Shown piece by piece: positions 5,781 to 10,927 of a stretch of DNA of 10,927 nucleotides. A model generated the notes under the pieces. The model ran no database searches. It saw only the letters and a program-made list of their open reading frames with translations, and was not told the DNA's origin. Numbering within the stretch: position 1 is the first letter of the stretch; the number at the start of each line of letters is the position of its first letter. Origin of the DNA: Bacillota bacterium. GTDB taxonomy: Bacteria > Bacillota > Clostridia > Lachnospirales > Cellulosilyticaceae. The DNA is taken from the NCBI GenBank assembly GCA_023412455.1, contig JAEYNQ010000066.1:1-10927 (forward strand), in the 5' to 3' direction. Both the position numbers and the translations under genes were made by a program.

Positions 5781-6794
5781 ATGATGCATGAGTATATTAA
5801 AAAGGTCATCGATAGACAAAATCTGAGTGTAGAGGAAGCAGCAACAGCTATGGAAACCCTTATGAGTGGAGAGGCTACAGAAGCTCAAATAGGAAGTTAC
5901 TTAGCAGCTCTTCGTATGAAGGGGGAAACAATTGAAGAAATCACTGGTAGTGCTAAGGGGATGCGGCAAAAATGTTTAAGGCTTCATGCAGAAGGCGATG
6001 TATTAGATATTGTGGGGACAGGTGGAGATGGCACAAACACCTTCAATGTATCCAGTGTTTCGGCAGTAGTTATTGCAGCAGCAGGTGTGCCTGTAGCTAA
6101 ACATGGAAACCGTAGTGTGTCAAGTAAATGTGGGAGTGCAGATGTTTTAGAGGCTCTAGGGGTAAGGATTAACCTTACTAAAGAGCAAAATGAAGAGGTA
6201 CTAAGGCGTACTGGGATGTGTTTTATGTTTGCTCCTGTGTACCACAGTGCCATGAAATATGTGGGAAAGGCAAGGCGAGAAATGGGAGTTAGAACTATCT
6301 TTAATATCCTAGGGCCTCTTACCAATCCTGCTTGTGCCAATTTACAAGTTATGGGGGTTTACTCAGAGGAATTAGTAGAACCTTTGGCACGGGTATTAAG
6401 TAATTTAGGCGTAAAGCGAGCCATGGTTGTACATGGTGAAGATGGTGTAGATGAACTCTCCATTTGTGGGCGAACCCTAGTGAGTGAAGTGAGGGAGGGT
6501 AGGATTACAAACTATACCCTTCATCCTAATGATTTAGGTTTAGAGGTGGCTACTAGGGAGGCTATAAAGGGAGGCTTGACAGAGGAAAACAAGGAGATTG
6601 CCCTAGGTATTTTAAAAGGGGAAAAAGGGGCAAAAAGGGATATGGTGTTAATGAATGCAGGTGCTGCTCTTTATATAGCTTTAGAGGATAAAAGTCTGAA
6701 GGAGTGTGCCCAGTTGGCGGCGGAAATGCTAGATAGTGGTAAAGCATTGGCTAAGTTAAACACTTTTGTACAGGCAACTCAGAGCTTTGCCTAG
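5781..6794 (+). CDS. trpD: Anthranilate phosphoribosyltransferase
   Basis: The 337-residue enzyme transfers phosphoribose from PRPP to anthranilate, the second step of the pathway. It has the family's two-domain layout: an N-terminal helical domain (about 1-70) with the ALRMKGET helix, then the PRPP-binding GTGGDG loop (79-84), NVSS, and KHGNRSVSS (107-115), followed by FAPVYHSAMKYV, REMGVRTIFNILGPLTNPA and VHGEDGVDELS. All expected substrate and metal-binding motifs are present and the length is normal. It starts 4 bases after the trpG stop, with its ribosome binding site inside trpG, so the two are probably translated together. It is a separate gene, not fused to trpG as in enteric bacteria. 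A 45-base gap separates it from trpC. Confidence 0.96.
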   Translation: MMHEYIKKVIDRQNLSVEEAATAMETLMSGEATEAQIGSYLAALRMKGETIEEITGSAKGMRQKCLRLHAEGDVLDIVGTGGDGTNTFNVSSVSAVVIAAAGVPVAKHGNRSVSSKCGSADVLEALGVRINLTKEQNEEVLRRTGMCFMFAPVYHSAMKYVGKARREMGVRTIFNILGPLTNPACANLQVMGVYSEELVEPLARVLSNLGVKRAMVVHGEDGVDELSICGRTLVSEVREGRITNYTLHPNDLGLEVATREAIKGGLTEENKEIALGILKGEKGAKRDMVLMNAGAALYIALEDKSLKECAQLAAEMLDSGKALAKLNTFVQATQSFA

Positions 6795-6839
6795 AGGCAT
6801 AGAGGATGAAACGTATTGAGAGAAGTGAGGAGATAAAGC

Positions 6840-7622
6840 ATGATACTCGATGAAATTATTCAAAAGCGCCATAAAGCAGTAGAACAGCTAAAGGAACACT
6901 ACACAACACAGCAATTTATGCAAGAGATTGAGAAACTAAAAGGGCCTTCTTATAGCTTTGTGGAGGCTTTAAGACAGACACAAATAAGACCTTCCATTAT
7001 TGCAGAGGTGAAAAAAGCCTCGCCATCAAAGGGGATTATTTGCCAGAATTTTGAACCTGTAAGTATAGCAAAGAATTATGAGGAGGGAGGGGCTTCTGCT
7101 ATTTCTGTCTTAACAGAACCCCACTATTTTCAAGGAGATAATAGCTATCTGACCCGTATAAAAGAAAATGTTGCATTGCCCCTTTTAAGAAAAGATTTTA
7201 TTATTGATGCCCTTCAAATTTATGAAGCAAAAGCTATAGGGGCAGATGCAGTTTTATTGATAGTGGCAGCCCTAGAGCCTCATGAGCTGCGTAACTATTT
7301 ACAACTAGCAGCACGTTTGGGTCTAGATTGTTTAGTAGAAACCCATGATGAAGAAGAGATAAAACAGGCCTTAGAGGCTGATGCCCAAATAATAGGTGTT
7401 AATAATCGTAATTTACAGACCTTTGAAGTGAGTTTGGAGGTTTGTGAGCGCTTAAGAGACCTGGTGCCAAAGGATAAGGTTTTCGTAGCAGAAAGTGGTA
7501 TTCATACCAAGGAGGACGTGAGACGTTTAAGGTCACTAGATGTAGATGCTCTATTAATTGGAGAAAGCGTGATGAAAGCACAGCATCCAGCTGATAAGTT
7601 GAGAGAATTAAGGGAGTTATAA
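6840..7622 (+). CDS. trpC: Indole-3-glycerol-phosphate synthase
   Basis: This 260-residue TIM-barrel enzyme closes the indole ring of carboxyphenylaminodeoxyribulose phosphate to give indole-3-glycerol phosphate. An N-terminal helical extension (about 1-50) precedes the barrel. The catalytic set known for the family is visible: Glu56 and Lys58 in AEVKKASPSKG, Lys118 in LLRKDF, Glu167 in LVETHDE and Glu218 in VAESGI, with the phosphate-binding ALLIGESVM near the C-terminus. It is monofunctional, not fused to TrpF. The start at ATG 6840 follows GAGGAGA at 6827-6833. It lies between trpD and trpF with short gaps of about 45 bases on each side, so it is co-transcribed but probably less tightly coupled in translation. 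Confidence 0.96.
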   Translation: MILDEIIQKRHKAVEQLKEHYTTQQFMQEIEKLKGPSYSFVEALRQTQIRPSIIAEVKKASPSKGIICQNFEPVSIAKNYEEGGASAISVLTEPHYFQGDNSYLTRIKENVALPLLRKDFIIDALQIYEAKAIGADAVLLIVAALEPHELRNYLQLAARLGLDCLVETHDEEEIKQALEADAQIIGVNNRNLQTFEVSLEVCERLRDLVPKDKVFVAESGIHTKEDVRRLRSLDVDALLIGESVMKAQHPADKLRELREL

Positions 7623-7651
7623 AACTTAAAGAGGAAAAGTGAATTTTCTGG

Positions 7652-7657
7652 AAGGGG
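7652..7657 (+). promoter_or_regulatory. Ribosome binding site deciding the trpF start
   Basis: AAGGGG lies 8 bases before GTG 7666. An in-frame upstream GTG at 7639 has AGAGG only 4 bases before it, which is short, and would add 9 residues before the usual family N-terminus. GTG 7666 gives a protein beginning Met-Val-Lys-Leu-Lys-Ile-Cys-Gly, as in typical TrpF, so it is preferred. Confidence 0.65.
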
Positions 7658-7665
7658 ATAAAGAT

Positions 7666-8286
7666 GTGGTTAAGTTGAAAATCTGTGGATTAAAAACGCC
7701 TCAAGACATCGCTCTTGTGAATAACTTTCAGCCTGATTATGTGGGCTTTGTATTAGCGCCCAGTAAACGGCAAGTAAGCCTGGAAACAGCTTATCACCTA
7801 AAAAGCTTATTAGCGCCTGGTATTAGAACAGTAGGTGTTTTTGTAAATGAGCCTTTAACCAGGGTCATGGCGTATATTGCTCAAGGCATTATTGATGACG
7901 TCCAGTTACATGGGGATGAAAATCTAGCCTATATAAAGGCTCTTAAAGAAGAGGGACGGATTCCTATTATAAAGGCCATTAGGGTGAAAAATCAAGAGGC
8001 ATTTACCAAAGAACAACGTACCTTGATAGAAAGTGAGTGGCTTGATTATCCTCTCTTCGATACCTATAGTCCCACAGCTTATGGTGGTAGTGGTATGTCC
8101 TTTAATTGGGGAAGCTTAAAGGATGTAAAAAGGCCCTATTTTTTAGCAGGTGGGATCAATGCCAATAACATAAGGGAGGCTATTGAGCTGGCACCTTATG
8201 CCATAGATGTTAGTAGTGGTGTGGAAGTAGAGGGAAGCAAAGATGCTATCAAAATAAAAGAACTACTTATGAAAATGAAGGCTTAG
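7666..8286 (+). CDS. trpF: Phosphoribosylanthranilate isomerase
   Basis: The protein has 206 residues from GTG 7666, the normal size for monofunctional TrpF, a TIM-barrel enzyme that isomerises phosphoribosylanthranilate before the TrpC step. KICGLKTPQDI (5-15) carries the catalytic Cys7, and FDTYSP carries the catalytic Asp132. Other family signatures are YVGFVLAPSKRQV (25-37), VGVFVNEP (56-63), DVQLHGDE (78-85), YGGSGMSFNW, the phosphate-binding LAGGINANNI and AIDVSSGVE. A longer form starting at GTG 7639 (215 residues) is possible but less likely. It lies between trpC and trpB with gaps of 43 and 49 bases and has no internal promoter that I can see. Confidence 0.95.
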   Translation: MVKLKICGLKTPQDIALVNNFQPDYVGFVLAPSKRQVSLETAYHLKSLLAPGIRTVGVFVNEPLTRVMAYIAQGIIDDVQLHGDENLAYIKALKEEGRIPIIKAIRVKNQEAFTKEQRTLIESEWLDYPLFDTYSPTAYGGSGMSFNWGSLKDVKRPYFLAGGINANNIREAIELAPYAIDVSSGVEVEGSKDAIKIKELLMKMKA

Positions 8287-8335
8287 GGAGTAACTCTCAT
8301 TTTAAATACAAGAGGGGAAGGAAGGGAGATTAAGA

Positions 8336-9523
8336 ATGGAGCAAAAAGGTAGATATGGTATACATGGAGGACAGTATATCCCTGAGACATTAATGAGTGC
8401 GGTTAAAGAATTAGAAGAAACTTATAGGCACTATAAAGAAGATAAGATATTTAATGAGGAACTTCAGGAACTGTTTAGGAAGTATACAGGGAGACCTTCA
8501 TTACTTTATTATGCTGAAAAGATGACAAGAGATTTAGGTGGGGCTAAGATTTATTTAAAGCGAGAAGATTTAAATCATACAGGTTCCCATAAAATTAATA
8601 ATGTATTGGGGCAAGTTTTATTAGCTAAGAAAATGGGTAAGAAGCGTATTATTGCAGAAACAGGAGCTGGGCAACATGGTGTTGCAACGGCTACAGCTGC
8701 TGCCCTTATGGGGATGGAATGTGAAGTCTTTATGGGAGAAGAAGATACCATTCGTCAGGCTCTCAATGTCTATCGTATGGAGCTATTAGGAGCTAAAGTA
8801 ACAGCTGTTAAAACAGGCACCAGGACCTTAAAGGATGCAGTCAATGCAGCCCTTCAAGATTGGACCCGAACAGTAGAAGATACCTTTTACTGTATAGGTT
8901 CAGTGATGGGACCACATCCCTATCCTGAAATGGTAAGAGATTTTCAGAGTATCATTGGCAAAGAAGTCAAAGAGCAACTTTTACAAGAAGAAGGCTGTCT
9001 TCCAACTGCAGTAGTCGCCTGTGTAGGAGGAGGGAGCAATGCCATAGGAGCCTTTTATGAATTTATTCCTCATGAAGAGGTAAAGTTAATTGGGGTAGAA
9101 GCAGCAGGTAAGGGGATAGACACTATTCTACATGCTGCTACCCTTACAAAAGGAGAAGAAGGGATTTTTCATGGTATGAAATCTTATTTCTTACAAACAG
9201 AAGATGGAAGCATAGCGCCTGTTTACTCCATTTCGGCAGGACTTGACTATCCAGGAATTGGCCCAGAACATGCCTGGCTCTATGATACGAGGAGAGCTAC
9301 CTATGTCCCCATTACAGATGATGAAGCTGTAGAAGCCTTTGAGTATCTTTCTCGAGTAGAGGGTATTATTCCTGCCATTGAAAGTGCCCATGCAGTGGCC
9401 TATGGCATAAAACTGGCAAAGGAAATGAGAAAAGAAGAGATTATGGTCATTAACCTATCAGGACGAGGAGATAAGGATGTGGCTGCTATTGCAAGATATA
9501 AGGGGGTGAATCTTCATGAGTAA
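8336..9523 (+). CDS. trpB: Tryptophan synthase beta subunit
   Basis: The 395-residue, PLP-dependent subunit joins indole, channelled from TrpA, to serine to make tryptophan. The N-terminus GRYGIHGGQYIPETL (5-19) is of the classical TrpB1 type that works with TrpA. Lys86 in HTGSHKINNV is the PLP Schiff-base lysine, Glu108 in AETGAGQHG is the catalytic acid, and GGGSNAIG is the phosphate-binding loop; the LSGRGDKD motif closes the C-terminus. The length is normal. AAGGGAG at 8322-8328 lies 7 bases before the ATG. Its last 8 bases overlap the start of trpA, and it carries the trpA ribosome binding site, which fits equal synthesis of the alpha-beta complex. Confidence 0.97.
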   Translation: MEQKGRYGIHGGQYIPETLMSAVKELEETYRHYKEDKIFNEELQELFRKYTGRPSLLYYAEKMTRDLGGAKIYLKREDLNHTGSHKINNVLGQVLLAKKMGKKRIIAETGAGQHGVATATAAALMGMECEVFMGEEDTIRQALNVYRMELLGAKVTAVKTGTRTLKDAVNAALQDWTRTVEDTFYCIGSVMGPHPYPEMVRDFQSIIGKEVKEQLLQEEGCLPTAVVACVGGGSNAIGAFYEFIPHEEVKLIGVEAAGKGIDTILHAATLTKGEEGIFHGMKSYFLQTEDGSIAPVYSISAGLDYPGIGPEHAWLYDTRRATYVPITDDEAVEAFEYLSRVEGIIPAIESAHAVAYGIKLAKEMRKEEIMVINLSGRGDKDVAAIARYKGVNLHE

Positions 9524-10307
9524 GATTGAAAAAGCCTTTCAAGAGGCAAAGGCAAAAGGTCATAAGGCCTTTATTCCATTTATTACAGCAGGCGATCCAT
9601 ATATTCAAGCTACCGAAAACTTTATTTATGCTTTAGAAGAAGCAGGAAGTACGATAATTGAATTAGGTATTCCCTTTTCTGATCCAGTAGCAGATGGGCC
9701 AGTGATTCAAAGAGCAAATTTACGAGCCATGAAGGGAGATATTAACCTTCATAGAATTTTTGATATGGTAGGACGAATGCGAAGAAGAAGTGCCATTCCT
9801 ATCGTCTTCTTAATGTATGCCAATACCATTCATTATTATGGAATTAAAGACTTTTTTAAGAAGTGTCAAGAGGTGGGCGTAGATGGGGTAGTTGTGCCTG
9901 ATGTGCCTTTAGAAGAGAAACAAGAGTTCAGTACCTATGCCCAAGCATGTGGTGTGGATTGGATTGCCTTAGTGGCTCCTACTTCTAAGGAGAGAACAAA
10001 GGCTATATGTCAAGAGGCAAAAGGTTTTCTATACTGTGTCTCCTCATTAGGCGTAACCGGTATGCGAGAAACGATAGAGACTAATTTAGAAGAAATGCTA
10101 AGAGAAGTTAAAACCCATAGTACCATTCCCACAGCTCTAGGCTTTGGAATTTCTACGCCACAACAAGCACTTGTACTTAAAGATTATGCAGACGGGATCA
10201 TTGTAGGGAGTGGTATTGTAAAAATAATTGAAGAATATGGCGAGCAAAGCGAGGAAGCTCTAAAGGTATTTGTTAAGAGCATGCTTCAAGCTTTAGCTAT
10301 TGAGTAA
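9516..10307 (+). CDS. trpA: Tryptophan synthase alpha subunit
   Basis: The 263-residue TIM-barrel subunit splits indole-3-glycerol phosphate into indole, passed to TrpB, and glyceraldehyde 3-phosphate. Catalytic Glu49 (IIELGIPFSDP) and Asp60 (VADGP) stand at the same positions as in the enteric enzyme. FIPFITAGDP (19-28), the flexible-loop region SSLGVTGMRE, ALGFGISTPQ and the phosphate-binding GIIVGSGIV are intact. The ATG lies within the trpB end (8-base overlap), and AGGGGGTG at 9501-9508 precedes it by 7 bases. It is the last gene of the operon, and a strong hairpin terminator begins 24 bases after its stop. Confidence 0.97.
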   Translation: MSKIEKAFQEAKAKGHKAFIPFITAGDPYIQATENFIYALEEAGSTIIELGIPFSDPVADGPVIQRANLRAMKGDINLHRIFDMVGRMRRRSAIPIVFLMYANTIHYYGIKDFFKKCQEVGVDGVVVPDVPLEEKQEFSTYAQACGVDWIALVAPTSKERTKAICQEAKGFLYCVSSLGVTGMRETIETNLEEMLREVKTHSTIPTALGFGISTPQQALVLKDYADGIIVGSGIVKIIEEYGEQSEEALKVFVKSMLQALAIE

Positions 10308-10330
10308 GCAATAAAAACGAACAAAATGAC

Positions 10331-10430
10331 AAAGAGGTCTTCTCACTAAGAAGATGTGCTCCTCCTAAGTAAACAGGTTTGTCTACTTAAAAGGAGGGTA
10401 CATAAGGGAGTGAGAAGACCTCTTTTTTTT
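10331..10430 (+). terminator. Long hairpin terminator of the trp operon
   Basis: AAAGAGGTCTTCTCACT (10331-10347) pairs perfectly over 17 bases with its reverse complement at 10409-10425, and the T run extends to 10430. The inner part forms a second stem: ATGTGC plus CTCCTCCTAAGTA with TACTTA plus AAAGGAGGGTACAT. It ends the trp transcript; on the minus strand the stem is followed by a moderately T-rich stretch, so it may also stop transcription of the convergent efflux gene. It contains the second copy of the palindromic repeat. Confidence 0.9.
10343..10413 (-). repeat. Dispersed palindromic repeat, copy 2 (inverted relative to copy 1)
   Basis: This 71-base core runs from TCACT to AGTGA. Its reverse complement contains the same ordered blocks as copy 1: TCACTC, TCCTTTTAAGTAGAC, GTTTACTTAG and TTAGTGA, with a loop of 6 bases. 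Total lengths (71 and 73) agree within 2 bases. The non-shared arm segments differ but pair within each copy. Confidence 0.75.
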
Positions 10431-10502
10431 GTAAGCTAAGAAAGCCCAGCATTTACTTTCCTAGCCTTCCATTTTGTTGGTAAAATATAGTTGAAATAAA
10501 GT

Positions 10503-10927
10503 CTAGCAGCATTCTTCCTCTATAGAAAGACGGCTAGCTTTAGGCTTTATTTTTAAACGTTTTTTAAAGCCACTGGATAAGTGGTCAAAGTTAATGTAAA
10601 GGATAGGAACTACAAAGAGGGTAAGCAGGGTGGAAACGGTAAGACCACCAGCAATAACCAGTCCCATACCCTTGAGCATTTCACTATTAGAGCCTTGGGA
10701 GAAAATCATAGGGACTTGACCTAAGATCGTTGTAAGGGCTGTCATAAGGATGGGGCGAAGTCTTATAGGACATGCCTTAATAACAGCAGCCTCTAGCTCA
10801 TAGCCATCCCTTTCGCGTAAGGTGTTGATATAGTCAATCAGAACGATTCCATTGTTAACAACAATACCGATTAGAACAAGGCAGCCAATGAGAGACATCA
10901 TACTAATGGATTCCCCAGTAATAAAGA
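10503..10927 (-). CDS. RND-family efflux transporter, C-terminal part (truncated by window edge)
   Basis: The frame is open to the right edge, so only the last 141 codons or so are seen, ending at TAG 10505-10503. The visible part begins Phe-Ile-Thr-Gly-Glu-Ser and corresponds to the last three membrane helices of AcrB/HAE1-type pumps. The first holds GIVVNNGIVLIDYIN, the second begins with RLRPILMTALTTILG, and the last is GLVIAGGLTVSTLLTLFVVPILY. A short basic tail with Cys-Cys at the end follows. Such proton-driven inner-membrane transporters export drugs, lipids or peptides; in Gram-positive bacteria they work without an outer-membrane channel. Substrate and partners cannot be seen. The gene is convergent with trpA. 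Confidence 0.9.
   Translation of the reverse strand, partial: FITGESISMMSLIGCLVLIGIVVNNGIVLIDYINTLRERDGYELEAAVIKACPIRLRPILMTALTTILGQVPMIFSQGSNSEMLKGMGLVIAGGLTVSTLLTLFVVPILYINFDHLSSGFKKRLKIKPKASRLSIEEECC

Noticed and set aside
5984..6340. Open frame of 118 codons antisense to trpD
   Set aside because: A shadow of the trpD reading frame: trpD is intact and has all family motifs, and the antisense product resembles nothing known.
10435..10465. 10-base-pair stem GCTAAGAAAG/CTTTCCTAGC as a minus-strand terminator of the efflux gene
   Set aside because: The stem is reasonable with one G-U pair, but no T run follows on the minus strand; the larger hairpin at 10331-10430 is the better candidate.
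1..10927. CRISPR array, tRNA, rRNA, insertion sequence or prophage
   Set aside because: No regularly spaced direct repeats, no cloverleaf or rRNA sequence and no transposase or integrase gene were seen on either strand.

Overview
The window is a piece of chromosome from a low-GC, Gram-positive-type anaerobe, most likely a member of the Clostridia. The support is AT-rich intergenic DNA, strong AGGAGG-type ribosome binding sites, GTG starts, a T-box riboswitch and the Firmicute character of the proteins. Genus cannot be fixed from the sequence alone.

Layout from left to right: (1) the N-terminal part of a TraX-family membrane protein on the minus strand, cut by the left edge; (2) about 580 bases of AT-rich DNA with no supported gene; (3) a PfkB-family sugar kinase, probably 2-keto-3-deoxygluconate kinase (kdgK), closed by a long hairpin terminator; (4) an M50-like membrane metallopeptidase with a soluble helical C-terminal domain, behind its own extended -10 promoter; (5) a sigma-A-type promoter and a complete tryptophan-specific T-box leader (specifier UGG, pseudoknot, antiterminator and terminator); (6) the complete tryptophan operon trpE-trpG-trpD-trpC-trpF-trpB-trpA, intact and tightly packed; (7) a second long hairpin terminator; (8) the C-terminal end of an RND efflux transporter on the minus strand, convergent with trpA and cut by the right edge.

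The seven trp genes encode every step from chorismate to tryptophan. TrpE and TrpG form anthranilate synthase, then TrpD, TrpF and TrpC act in that order, and TrpA with TrpB form tryptophan synthase. Two levels of control are visible: the T-box senses uncharged tRNA-Trp, and TrpE keeps the LLES motif associated with tryptophan feedback inhibition.

The main unexpected signal is outside the genes. The long hairpins after kdgK (about 1803-1904) and after trpA (about 10331-10430) are two copies, in opposite orientation, of one palindromic repeat of about 72 bases. They share exact blocks of 6, 15, 10 and 7 bases in the same order, while their arms and outer stems differ but still pair. No wholly new multi-gene system is visible; the trp locus itself is conventional.
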